Origin: Bdellovibrionales bacterium
Lineage (GTDB): Bacteria; Bdellovibrionota; Bacteriovoracia; Bacteriovoracales; Bacteriovoracaceae
NCBI GenBank assembly: GCA_005791855.1
Contig: SXUH01000002.1
Span: 1-7,882 of the forward strand
Direction: 5' to 3'
DNA: 7,882 nucleotides
This document shows positions 1 to 5,573 of the stretch, piece by piece; positions within the stretch are counted from its first letter, which is position 1, and each line of letters opens with the position of its first letter. A program made the position numbers and the translations under genes. Below the pieces are notes generated by a model. The model searched no databases, was not told the DNA's origin, and saw only the letters and a list, made by a program, of their open reading frames with translations.

Positions 1-287
1 GCCAGCGCGGAGCCGTTGTCGTTGCACCCGGGGGAGTTCTTGTAGGTGTCGAAGTGGGCGCCGACGACGATGACCTCCTCGGGCCTCTCCGCGCCCCGGA
101 GCTCGCCGATGATGTTGCAGAAGGTTTTCCCCTTCGCCGTGAACTGCTGGAGCTTGACCGCGCTGAAGTTCTTCAGCTGGCAGGCGATGTAGTCCTGGGC
201 CTCGACGAGGTTCTCGTAGTGCCCGATGTTCCGGGGGCCTATGTGGTAGAATCGCTGAACGTGGTGCTTGAGGTTCTGGATGTCCAT
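1..287 (-). CDS. M28-family zinc metallopeptidase, N-terminal part (runs off the left edge)
   Basis: The frame opens at an ATG at 287 and stays open for 95 codons to the window edge, so only the N-terminal portion is present. Residues 74-82 read VVGAHFDTY and residues 87-94 read GCNDNGSA. These are the first two metal-ligand motifs of the M28 (Zn-aminopeptidase) family: the HxD pair (H78, D80) and the aspartate of the D-N-G/A segment (D90). The preceding 'TFCNIIGELRG' is the usual lead-in strand ('N-v-i-g-...-G'). M28 enzymes are di-zinc exopeptidases that remove N-terminal residues. The remaining ligands (Glu, Asp, His) would lie beyond the edge. No signal peptide is visible at the start, so a cytoplasmic enzyme is likely, or a true start further upstream. 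The gene is divergent from the erythromycin-esterase-like gene at 441, with about 150 nt between the starts. The family call is strong; substrate is unknown. Confidence 0.85.
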   Translation of the reverse strand, partial: MDIQNLKHHVQRFYHIGPRNIGHYENLVEAQDYIACQLKNFSAVKLQQFTAKGKTFCNIIGELRGAERPEEVIVVGAHFDTYKNSPGCNDNGSAL

Positions 288-317
288 ACGCCCTAGTTTG
301 GTGAGACCCCCGGCGAT

Positions 318-371
318 CGTCAAAAGAAATTTTAACCGGAGCGTTTGCGTTTGCTTCCCGAACCTTAAATA
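318..371. promoter_or_regulatory. Divergent intergenic region with AT-rich stretch; weak promoter candidates
   Basis: The 153-nt gap between the divergent M28 and erythromycin-esterase-like genes contains a locally AT-rich segment. On the plus strand TAAATA (366-371) follows TTTGCG (344-349) with a 16-nt spacer, a poor sigma-70 match. On the minus strand TTGACG (323-318) resembles a -35 hexamer but lacks a good -10 partner at standard spacing. I mark the region because both genes must start here, but neither promoter is convincing. Confidence 0.25.
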
Positions 372-440
372 AAGTTCAAGTTTCAAGCGGGCCGGTTCCC
401 GATGCGGCCCGGGAGGGTAGAATCACGGAAGGGAGTCGCA

Positions 441-1739
441 ATGGAACAGTATGATAGCCTCATCACGGAGATCGCGAGAAACAGCGTGCCGTTCAGCAAG
501 GCCTCGGACTTCTGTCCGCTCATCGAGAAGGTGAAAGACAAGCGCGTGGTGATGCTCGGGGAGTCCTCCCACGGGACCCACGAGTTCTACGAGTGGCGGA
601 GCCAGATCACCGCCGAGCTCATCCGGCACCACGGCTTCAGCTTCATCGCCGTCGAAGGCGACTGGCCCCCGTGCCAGAAGGTCAACGACTTCGTCCAGCA
701 CCGGACGCCGAAGTCCGCCGTCGAAGCCCTCTCGAGCTTCTCCCGCTGGCCCACCTGGATGTGGGCGAACCAGGAGATGCTCGGGTTGATGGAGTGGCTG
801 CGGGAGTGGAACACGGGACGGGGAGACCCCGTGGGGTTCCACGGCCTCGACGTCTACTCGCTCTACGACTCCATGGAAGAGGTGCGCGCGGCCCTGGCGC
901 GGCTCGACCCGAAGCTCGGCAAGGAGGTCGAGAAGCTCTACGCCTGCTTCCATCCGTACTGGAACAACGAGAAGGCCTACACCCGCTCGCTCTTCCACTA
1001 CCCGGAGGGCTGCGAAGGGGAGGTGGAGAAGGCGCTGGAGAAGATCCTCCGGCGGAACCTCGACCGCGGGGACGCCTTCTTCGACGTGGCCCAGAACGCG
1101 CGGATCATCCGGAACGCGGAGAGGTACTACCACGCCATGATCAACGGGGCCGACTCCTGGAACATCCGCGACCGGCACATGATGGAGACCCTCCAGATGC
1201 TCCTCGACCACTACGGCGCCGGCTCGAAGTGCATCATCTGGGAGCACAACACCCACATCGGCGACTACCACGCCACCGACATGCTCATCCATGGCCAGGT
1301 CTGCCTCGGCGGCCTCGCCCGGGAGATCCTCGGCGAGGACAAGGTCGCCCTGGTGGGGTTCACCACCTTCGCCGGAACCGTGACGGCCTCGAACGCGTGG
1401 GACGGGCCCGCCGAGACCATGACCGTCCCGCGGGCGAAGCCGGGGAGCCTCGAGGCCGCCTTCCACGAGGCCATCCCGGTGGTGGGGCACGAGAACTTCT
1501 TCGTGACCCTGGACCACGTCGACCAGCACTCGCCCTTCATGGACTACCGGGGCCACCGCGCCATCGGCGTGGTCTACCACCCGGCCTTCGAGAAGAAGAG
1601 CAACTACGTCCCGACGAAGCTCGCCCGGCGCTACGACGCCATGGTGTTCATCGACGAGACCACGGCCCTCACTCCGCTCGACGTGGCCGCGGACCCGAGC
1701 AAGGTTCCGGAGACCTACCCGTTCGGCTCGAAGCTCTAG
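441..1739 (+). CDS. Erythromycin esterase family protein (EreA/EreB-like fold), 432 aa
   Basis: Members of this family (PF05139) include the macrolide-lactone hydrolases EreA/EreB, but most relatives are chromosomal proteins of unknown substrate. The protein retains the key active-site positions: E41 and H44 in LGESSHGT, R53, E72 in VEGDW, and H269/H272 in WEHNTHIG. From memory of EreB (E43, H46, R55, E74, H285, H288), the first four positions match with a constant offset of two residues, so an intact hydrolase centre is likely. The family signature 'GFHGLDVYS' is at 132-140. The start at 441 is chosen because GGAAGGGAG sits about 6 nt upstream and residues 1-10 (MEQYDSLITE) flow into the conserved N-terminus; an in-frame ATG at 402 has no good ribosome binding site and would add 13 unconserved residues. 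No signal peptide is seen, so it should be cytoplasmic. No mobile-element or resistance-cassette context is visible, and base composition matches the neighbours. A housekeeping or stress-related esterase therefore seems likelier than acquired macrolide resistance. Confidence 0.9.
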   Translation: MEQYDSLITEIARNSVPFSKASDFCPLIEKVKDKRVVMLGESSHGTHEFYEWRSQITAELIRHHGFSFIAVEGDWPPCQKVNDFVQHRTPKSAVEALSSFSRWPTWMWANQEMLGLMEWLREWNTGRGDPVGFHGLDVYSLYDSMEEVRAALARLDPKLGKEVEKLYACFHPYWNNEKAYTRSLFHYPEGCEGEVEKALEKILRRNLDRGDAFFDVAQNARIIRNAERYYHAMINGADSWNIRDRHMMETLQMLLDHYGAGSKCIIWEHNTHIGDYHATDMLIHGQVCLGGLAREILGEDKVALVGFTTFAGTVTASNAWDGPAETMTVPRAKPGSLEAAFHEAIPVVGHENFFVTLDHVDQHSPFMDYRGHRAIGVVYHPAFEKKSNYVPTKLARRYDAMVFIDETTALTPLDVAADPSKVPETYPFGSKL

Positions 1740-1756
1740 CTCACCAAAACGCTCGA

Positions 1757-1841
1757 GTTTATCTTCATGAAAAAACTAGATTCCACTTCGGACCAACGGT
1801 GAGAAAATCGAAGTCTGGAAAATGAATCGGCGAATGATTCG
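1757..1841 (+). promoter_or_regulatory. AT-rich, dyad-containing leader/promoter region upstream of the BON operon
   Basis: The 167 nt between the esterase-like gene and the BON gene are visibly less GC-rich than the flanking coding DNA. They contain an AT-rich segment (1757-1785) with a possible -10 TAGATT (1777-1782) but no convincing -35. Two dyads follow: ACTTCG/CGAAGT (1785-1790 with 1809-1814) and CGAATGATTCG (1831-1841). Promoter or leader activity for the BON unit is inferred from position; the exact start cannot be assigned. Confidence 0.3.
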
Positions 1842-1862
1842 TCGATCGAGTTCCGGAAAGAC

Positions 1863-1886
1863 TATGGCCATCTTCTGATGGCCATA
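1863..1886 (+). terminator. Perfect 10-bp hairpin between the esterase-like gene and the BON operon
   Basis: Arms TATGGCCATC (1863-1872) and GATGGCCATA (1877-1886) are exact inverted complements around a 4-nt TTCT loop. The following bases, TCTATTT, are only moderately T-rich, so this may be a terminator for the upstream gene, an attenuator in the BON leader, or a protein-binding dyad (GGCC-centred arms). It lies 20 nt before the BON start and just ahead of the ribosome binding site. The structure itself is certain; its function is not. Confidence 0.5.
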
Positions 1887-1906
1887 TCTATTTCACGGGA
1901 GGTTCC

Positions 1907-2155
1907 ATGGAGCCGGTTTCACTAGACCACCTGCCGGACGGGGAGCGGATCCGGGAAGAGGTGCGGGCGGAGCTCCGGAAGAACCCCCTGCTCCGGGCGC
2001 AGAACATCCTCGTCGACACCGACGGCCTCGAGCTCGTCCTCGAGGGGGACGTCGAAACTCCGGACCAGAAGGACCTCGCCGCCGACGTCGCGAACGGAGT
2101 CTTCGGCGTCACCCACGTGCGAAACGAAATCCACATCCTGAAGGAGGCCCCATGA
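1907..2155 (+). CDS. Single BON-domain protein, 82 aa
   Basis: The whole protein from about residue 12 to 80 fits one BON domain (PF04972): an N-terminal helix 'IREEVRAELRKNPLL', then a strand with 'ILVDTDGLELVLEGDVETPDQK', a helix 'DLAADVANGVFGV' and the final strand 'THVRNEIHI'. The family's conserved glycine in 'LEGDV' is present. BON domains are thought to bind phospholipid or other ligands and occur in envelope-stress proteins such as OsmY. Unlike OsmY, this one has no signal peptide, so it is probably cytoplasmic or acts at the inner leaflet. GGGAGGT lies about 5 nt before the ATG. Its stop overlaps the next start by 4 nt (ATGA), indicating translational coupling with the small protein at 2152. 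Confidence 0.88.
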   Translation: MEPVSLDHLPDGERIREEVRAELRKNPLLRAQNILVDTDGLELVLEGDVETPDQKDLAADVANGVFGVTHVRNEIHILKEAP

Positions 2156-2382
2156 ACCACGAGAAGATCCTCGATAGCATCAGCCAGCTGCGCGACCTCT
2201 GCCACGGGGAAGCCGACGACTCCCAGACGAGCCAGAACCTCCTCTCGAAGGTCGACGTCCTCCTCGACGAACTCGAGGTGACCTTCCACGACTACCAGTA
2301 CAACCGGTACGCCTTCCGCGGGGGCCTCGCGGCTAACCAGGGGAAGGTCGTCTCTCCGAAGAGCGTGGAGCCCTGGGACTAG
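2152..2382 (+). CDS. Small acidic protein of unknown function, 76 aa
   Basis: I do not recognise a family. The start is well supported: AAGGAGG sits 4 nt before the ATG, and the ATG overlaps the BON stop codon as ATGA. The first two thirds look helical and acidic (e.g. 'LSKVDVLLDELEVTFHDY', residues 31-48), followed by an aromatic patch 'YQYNRYAF' and a proline/glycine-containing tail ending in EPWD. There is one cysteine (C17) and no membrane segment or signal peptide. Codon use is the same as in its neighbours (AAG, CTC, GAC, ATC), which supports a real gene. The coupling implies a partner or co-regulated role with the BON protein. Its stop codon lies inside the palindrome shared with the convergent DUF2267 gene. 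Confidence 0.75.
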   Translation: MNHEKILDSISQLRDLCHGEADDSQTSQNLLSKVDVLLDELEVTFHDYQYNRYAFRGGLAANQGKVVSPKSVEPWD

Positions 2383-2398
2383 GGCCGGGCGGCCCTAG
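2379..2398. terminator. Palindromic hairpin shared by two convergent genes, containing both stop codons
   Basis: CTAGGGCC (2379-2386) and GGCCCTAG (2391-2398) form a perfect 8-bp stem with a GGGC loop. The plus-strand TAG stop (2380-2382) is in the left arm and the minus-strand TAG stop (2397-2395) is in the right arm. It would fold in transcripts from either direction and probably acts as a compact bidirectional end signal. No U-tract follows on either side, so classic intrinsic termination is not assured. Confidence 0.5.
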
Positions 2399-2820
2399 GG
2401 ACAGAGCTCCTGGATCTCCCGGGGAAGGTTCTGGCGCACGTCCTCCGCCTCGCCCTGGTCGATCTTCTCGAAGGTGATCCGCAGGGCCTCCGGCACCGCG
2501 AGCTCCAGGTCGATGTTATCGTGGTGGGTGCCGAGGTGGGCCCGCACGGAGGTCAGGAAGTCGTAGGGCGTGCGGTCGGTGCTCGGGTTCTTGTGCGGGT
2601 TCCAGCCTTCGAAGTAGTACCCGCGCAGGAGGGCCGGGAGCTGGGTGGCGAGGTGGTAGGCCTCTCCAGCACCGATCCGATCCCGGAGCGACTTGAGCGT
2701 GGCCCGCAGGAGCACGAACGCCTCGTTCTCATCCCGGAAGGCGTAGGAGTCCATCAGCTCGTTGATCCACACGGCGGACTGGTTCAGCGTGGTCTGGAAG
2801 GCTTTGATGTTTTTTATCAT
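2395..2820 (-). CDS. DUF2267 family protein, 141 aa
   Basis: The protein matches the DUF2267 family (PF10025) along its length: an N-terminal 'F..TL..S..WI.EL......D...A...LRA.L..LRDR' block, then 'EAYHLATQLPALLRGYYFEGWNP' (residues 54-76) and a C-terminal block with 'FLTSVRAHL' and 'AVPEALRITFEKIDQGEAEDVRQNLP'. The family is all-helical with no assigned biochemical activity. Members often lie near stress genes. No signal or membrane segment is present, so it should be cytoplasmic. The start at 2820 is supported by AAGGAGG about 6 nt upstream. It is the second gene of a minus-strand pair, 15 nt after the DUF427 stop, so the two are almost certainly co-transcribed. Confidence 0.9.
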   Translation of the reverse strand: MIKNIKAFQTTLNQSAVWINELMDSYAFRDENEAFVLLRATLKSLRDRIGAGEAYHLATQLPALLRGYYFEGWNPHKNPSTDRTPYDFLTSVRAHLGTHHDNIDLELAVPEALRITFEKIDQGEAEDVRQNLPREIQELCP

Positions 2821-2835
2821 GAGGTCCTCCTTGAA

Positions 2836-3207
2836 CTAGTTCAGGATCCGCAGCTCCTGGATCCGGTCCGGCGCGAAGGCCACCCGGCCCGTCAGCTCCT
2901 GGACCTCGTCGTAGGGATGGTCGAAGGACCAGGCGGCGTTTTCGAACTTCTTATTGTTGTGGGTGAGGGTGTAGAACTCCGCGTGCCCCTTGTACGGACA
3001 GGTGTACTCGCTGCTCTTGATCAGGTCGATGTTCTTCAGGTCGTTGATCGGAACGTAGATCACCGGCGGGAGCCCCGACTCGACGAGCTTGATGGCGTTC
3101 GTACTCTGCGCCACCATCTCTCCGTCGATGTAGATCTCGATCCTGTGCTCGACCCGCTGGGCCTCTAGCTTGTGCTCTGGGTGCTCTGAAATTCCCGGTG
3201 ACATCAT
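2836..3207 (-). CDS. DUF427 domain protein, 123 aa
   Basis: The family signatures of DUF427 (PF04248) are clear: 'VPINDLKNIDLI' (52-63), CPYKGHAEFYTL (70-81), AAWSFDHPYDE (91-101) and 'LTGRVAFAPDRI' (105-116). The family forms a small beta-rich fold of unconfirmed activity; the C-P-Y-K-G segment is its hallmark and is intact here. There is no signal peptide, so it should be cytoplasmic. The first of two adjacent ATGs (3207) is chosen because AGGAGG lies 6 nt upstream of it; the second (3204) would give 9 nt. It is the promoter-proximal gene of the DUF427-DUF2267 pair and is divergent from the receiver-PAS gene, with about 165 nt between the starts. Confidence 0.9.
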   Translation of the reverse strand: MMSPGISEHPEHKLEAQRVEHRIEIYIDGEMVAQSTNAIKLVESGLPPVIYVPINDLKNIDLIKSSEYTCPYKGHAEFYTLTHNNKKFENAAWSFDHPYDEVQELTGRVAFAPDRIQELRILN

Positions 3208-3272
3208 ACCTATCCTCCTGGCGTAAACAACCTCTATCTTAGCCGGTTCCCGGGATGAGACATACCGGCGGA

Positions 3273-3353
3273 GAAATTCTTAAGATAAAATTGAACTTCA
3301 AAAAACTCGAGCGAACTTGTAGTGATTTTTTTGGCCCTGGCCGAGTCGGCCAG
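3273..3353. promoter_or_regulatory. Divergent control region with AT-rich core and 17-nt palindrome
   Basis: The gap between the divergent DUF427 and receiver-PAS genes has an AT-rich core (about 3273-3306) likely to hold promoters for one or both genes. TAAAAT (3286-3291) is a fair -10 on the plus strand but has no good -35. Downstream, CTGGCCGA-G-TCGGCCAG (3337-3353) is a perfect 8+1+8 dyad placed 19 nt before the receiver-PAS start. It is not followed by a T-run in the plus direction, so it looks more like an operator or leader hairpin than a terminator. The dyad is certain; its role is inferred. Confidence 0.4.
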
Positions 3354-3372
3354 CTCTTGCTATGGTGTATTA

Positions 3373-4284
3373 ATGGGTTCGCTAAGCAAAAAAATAAAAA
3401 TCCTTGTCGTCGACGATGCCCCCAGCAACATCATCGCGCTCCAGGCGGTCTTCTACGGATCGAACTACCAGCTGATCGAAGCGCACTCCGGCTACGAGGC
3501 CCTGGTGCTGCTCGACGTGCACAAGGACATCGCCGTCATCCTGCTGGACGTGCAGATGCCCGAGATGGACGGGTTCGAGACCGCGGTGAAGATCAAGCAG
3601 AAGAAGGAGAGCCGGGACATCCCCATCATCTTCATCACCGCCATCTACAAGGAAGACCCGTTCGTGCTCAAGGGCTACGAGGCCGGCGCCATCGACTACT
3701 TCGGAAAGCCCTTCGACCCGGAGATCCTGAAGATGAAGGTCGGGATCTACTCCTCGTTCCGGGAGAAGGCCATCCTCCTGCAGGAGCGGGAGAACCGGAT
3801 CCGCGAAACCGAAGAGCTCCTGAAGGCGGGGAAGAAGCTCTCGGCGATCCTCGAGACCCTCCCGGTGGGAGTGCTCATCGCCGACGGCGACGGGAAGATC
3901 TGCCAGATCAACGAAGAGGTCTCCCGCATCCTGAGCTCCGACGAAGCCTCGGGCCACACCTCCTACGGAGAGCTCCTCGGGTGGTGGGACAAGGACGGGC
4001 ACATGCTCAAGGATAAGGACGGACCCCTCTCCACGGCCATCCACCACGGGGTCTCTTCGCACAACGTGCTTGTGAACCTCAAGGACCTCGAGGGCCGGCT
4101 CAAGACCATCATCTGCTCGGCGTCTCCGCTCCGGGCCCTCGACTCGCACATCGTTGGCGCCGTGGTGGTCATCCAGGACGTCACCGAGTCCCGCCGGATC
4201 GAGGAAGACCTCGAGTCGCGGATCCTCAACCTCATCTCCCTGGGTGCGCAGTTCGAACACGAGCACTCCCTGCACCAGCGCTGA
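3373..4284 (+). CDS. Orphan response-regulator receiver + PAS protein without output domain, 303 aa
   Basis: Residues about 7-125 are a CheY-like receiver. The acidic pair is D14/D15 ([10 protein letters not shown]), the phospho-acceptor is D59 ([11 protein letters not shown]), the switch threonine is T89 (FITA), and the conserved lysine is K112 (GKPFD). All catalytic residues are present, so it should accept phosphate. A coiled linker (about 127-155, '[22 protein letters not shown]') leads into a PAS domain (about 155-272), ending with the typical '[11 protein letters not shown]' strand. After it come only about 30 residues; there is no HisKA/HATPase, GGDEF, EAL or HTH domain. Upstream of DUF427 and with no kinase nearby, it is an orphan that may act by protein contact or dimerisation. 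The start at 3373 is set by the standard distance to the first receiver strand; a GTG at 3322 is in frame but lacks a ribosome binding site. Its own site is weak (GGTG, 5 nt upstream). Confidence 0.88.
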   Translation: MGSLSKKIKILVVDDAPSNIIALQAVFYGSNYQLIEAHSGYEALVLLDVHKDIAVILLDVQMPEMDGFETAVKIKQKKESRDIPIIFITAIYKEDPFVLKGYEAGAIDYFGKPFDPEILKMKVGIYSSFREKAILLQERENRIRETEELLKAGKKLSAILETLPVGVLIADGDGKICQINEEVSRILSSDEASGHTSYGELLGWWDKDGHMLKDKDGPLSTAIHHGVSSHNVLVNLKDLEGRLKTIICSASPLRALDSHIVGAVVVIQDVTESRRIEEDLESRILNLISLGAQFEHEHSLHQR

Positions 4285-4329
4285 GTCATTAATTCATCCA
4301 TAAGATTCGGTCCCTCGACGCTTCATGCA

Positions 4330-4358
4330 TTGTTGTGGAGAACAAAAAGAAGAAAAAT
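4330..4358 (+). promoter_or_regulatory. Weak sigma-70-like promoter candidate for the lipoprotein gene
   Basis: TTGTTG (4330-4335) and AAAAAT (4353-4358) are separated by 17 nt in an AT-rich intergenic stretch 37 nt before the lipoprotein start. The hexamers match consensus at about 3/6 and 4/6 positions, so this is only a candidate. The 110-nt gap after the receiver-PAS gene and its marked AT shift suggest that the lipoprotein has its own promoter. Confidence 0.3.
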
Positions 4359-4394
4359 CTTTTCAGGTAACGTTCTTACATAAAAGGAGCTTCC

Positions 4395-5012
4395 ATGAAA
4401 ACTTTCGTTCTTCTCACTCTGGTCATGTCACTGTTCCTGAGCGCCTGCGGATCGTCGAAGCCGCGGAACCAGAACGTGACGGCCGGGAACCAGGCCACGG
4501 AGGTCAAGCGCATGACCGCCGACCAGGTCTCGAAGGTCACAAACGACTGGCCCATCGGTAGCCGGGACCAGCTCACGGCCCTCTCACGGAAGTACGGCCA
4601 ACCGTCCGAAGCCACCAACAGCATGGTGATCTGGCACAACAACGGTCCGTGGAAGCGAACCACGCTCTACAAGAACCAGGGGACCAACGGCCTCGAGCAG
4701 ACCGCGACCCTGATGGTGCCGCCGGAGAAGCTCGGGGAGCTCTCGATGTTCAACAAGAACATCACGGTGAACCAGGCGAGCAACGAAGTCTCCGCCCGGT
4801 CCGATCGGGAAGAGACGAACTTCCTGGCCATGAACCTCGCCAAGGAGATCGCCGACGGGAACATGACGGCGATGGAAGCGCGCCGGCAGTACAGCGCGGT
4901 GACCGACGTGACCAATAACAAGAACCGGTACACCGAGCAGTTGAACTTCAACTCCAACTCGACCACCCAGGGTTCGAACACCAACACCACGGACGACAGC
5001 GGATCTTTATAA
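4395..5012 (+). CDS. Lipoprotein of unknown function, 205 aa
   Basis: A classic type II signal peptide is present: MK, a hydrophobic stretch 'TFVLLTLVMSLFLSA', and the lipobox L-S-A-C with acylated Cys18. Position +2 is Gly, not Asp, so by the enterobacterial rule outer-membrane sorting is favoured. The mature part contains a distinctive block at about residues 48-95: 'NDWP', then KYGQPSEATNSMVIWHNN followed by GPWKRTTLY. I recognise this W-K-Y-G-P / V-W-NNGPWKRT pattern only as a conserved hypothetical theme. The tail from about residue 165 is Asn/Thr/Ser-rich and probably disordered. AAAAGGAG lies 6 nt before the ATG. The stop codon coincides with a TATAAT hexamer that may serve the next gene. 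Function is unknown; a periplasmic or outer-membrane-associated role follows from the lipobox. Confidence 0.88.
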   Translation: MKTFVLLTLVMSLFLSACGSSKPRNQNVTAGNQATEVKRMTADQVSKVTNDWPIGSRDQLTALSRKYGQPSEATNSMVIWHNNGPWKRTTLYKNQGTNGLEQTATLMVPPEKLGELSMFNKNITVNQASNEVSARSDREETNFLAMNLAKEIADGNMTAMEARRQYSAVTDVTNNKNRYTEQLNFNSNSTTQGSNTNTTDDSGSL

Positions 5013-5013
5013 T
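5008..5013 (+). promoter_or_regulatory. Perfect TATAAT hexamer overlapping the lipoprotein stop codon (candidate -10)
   Basis: TATAAT at 5008-5013 contains the TAA stop (5010-5012) of the lipoprotein gene. It is rare in such GC-rich DNA and lies 67 nt before the DUF4112 start, so it could be a -10 element for that gene. No acceptable -35 is seen 16-18 nt upstream (CACCAC region), which lowers confidence. Confidence 0.3.
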
Positions 5014-5036
5014 TCCCGAGATCCGAAGTACGCTGG

Positions 5037-5066
5037 AAAGGGACTCGCGAGGGTCCCTTTCTCATT
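5037..5066 (+). terminator. Hairpin terminator or attenuator between lipoprotein and DUF4112 genes
   Basis: AAAGGGAC (5037-5044) and GTCCCTTT (5053-5060) are perfect inverted complements around an 8-nt loop, followed by CTCATT. The A-rich 5' side and U-rich 3' side resemble an intrinsic terminator. Only 19 nt separate it from the DUF4112 ATG, so no promoter fits in between. Either it is a partial terminator with readthrough, or it is part of the DUF4112 leader. Confidence 0.6.
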
Positions 5067-5079
5067 TCCAAGGAACGCC

Positions 5080-5550
5080 ATGCTGAGCAACCACCGGGAC
5101 CGGAGGTTCCAGGATCTGAAGAACCTCTCCGCCGCCCTCGACTCGAAGTTCGAAGGCCCCTTCGGGATCCGCTTTGGCCTCGACGGGATCCTCGGCTTCG
5201 TTCCCTTCGTCGGCGACCTCATCACCACGGGCATCTCCGTCTACATCATCGCCCAGGCCGCCCTCCTGGGGTGCTCGACGGCGACCCTCCTCCGGATGGC
5301 GATGAACGTGATGATCGAGAACCTCTTCGACCTCGTGCCCTTCGTCGGAAACTTCTTCGACATCTTCTGGAAGTCCAACAACAAGAACATGGCCCTCCTC
5401 GAGGCCCACCTCTTGAACCCGAGAGCGGTGACCGCCCGGTCGACCCTGGTGCTGGTGCTCGTGTGCCTGCTCCTCCTGGGTTTCATCATCGGCGTGGGCT
5501 ACCTCTCCGTCAGCATCTTCCAAAAACTGCTGCACTTCCTCACGGCGTGA
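5080..5550 (+). CDS. DUF4112 membrane protein, 156 aa
   Basis: The DUF4112 family (PF13430) signatures are present: GPFGIRFGLDGILGFVPFVGD (about 26-46, with the conserved G-L-D-G-I-x-G-x-x-P-x-x-G-D run) and a second related block, 'NVMIENLFDLVPFVGNFFDIFWKSNNKN' in part (76-103), which repeats the VPFVG motif. In between is a hydrophobic helix ('LITTGISVYIIAQAALLG'), and a strong C-terminal transmembrane segment spans about 122-147. It should be an inner-membrane protein; the family has no assigned function. AAGGA lies 5 nt upstream of the ATG. It follows the lipoprotein gene across a hairpin and precedes the sigma-54 promoter by about 40 nt. Confidence 0.88.
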   Translation: MLSNHRDRRFQDLKNLSAALDSKFEGPFGIRFGLDGILGFVPFVGDLITTGISVYIIAQAALLGCSTATLLRMAMNVMIENLFDLVPFVGNFFDIFWKSNNKNMALLEAHLLNPRAVTARSTLVLVLVCLLLLGFIIGVGYLSVSIFQKLLHFLTA

Positions 5551-5573
5551 GTTGACACGGGTATAGGCGAGCG

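Noticed and set aside
54..296. 80-codon plus-strand frame at the left edge
   Set aside because: It lies opposite the M28 peptidase frame, which has clear metal-ligand motifs; the plus-strand frame is low complexity (Asp/Leu/Val/Glu).
423..1580. Long open frame (385 codons) on the minus strand opposite the esterase-like gene
   Set aside because: It is Val/Glu/Arg/His-rich shadow coding produced by GC-rich third positions of the real gene; it has no recognisable motif, while the plus-strand frame has a full family signature.
593..1825. Second plus-strand frame overlapping the esterase-like gene (410 codons)
   Set aside because: It is Arg/Pro/His-rich out-of-frame translation of GC-rich DNA with no domain features.
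391..3252. Shared 11-mer GCCGGTTCCCG at 391-401 and 3242-3252, in two intergenic regions upstream of minus-strand genes, as a common ECF-type promoter element
   Set aside because: The GGAACC core is present on the minus strand in both places, but no matching -10 motif is found at ECF spacing and distances to the start codons differ (about 104 and 35 nt). Two copies of an 11-mer in GC-rich DNA may be chance.
3339..3360. Possible second sigma-54 promoter before the receiver-PAS gene (GG ... CTTGC)
   Set aside because: The spacing between GG (3348-3349) and GC (3359-3360) is 9 nt, not the required 10, and the -24 sequence is a poor match.
5035..5048. GG-N10-GC spacing at TGGAAAGGGACTCGC before DUF4112 as sigma-54
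   Set aside because: Only the GG and GC dinucleotides match; TTGC and TGGCAC are absent, and the segment is explained by the hairpin.
5552..5557. Perfect TTGACA hexamer right after the DUF4112 stop, as a sigma-70 -35
   Set aside because: No -10-like hexamer is found 15-19 nt downstream (the region reads GTGGCCC); the nearby TATAGG is only 4 nt away. The sigma-54 element just downstream explains the operon better.
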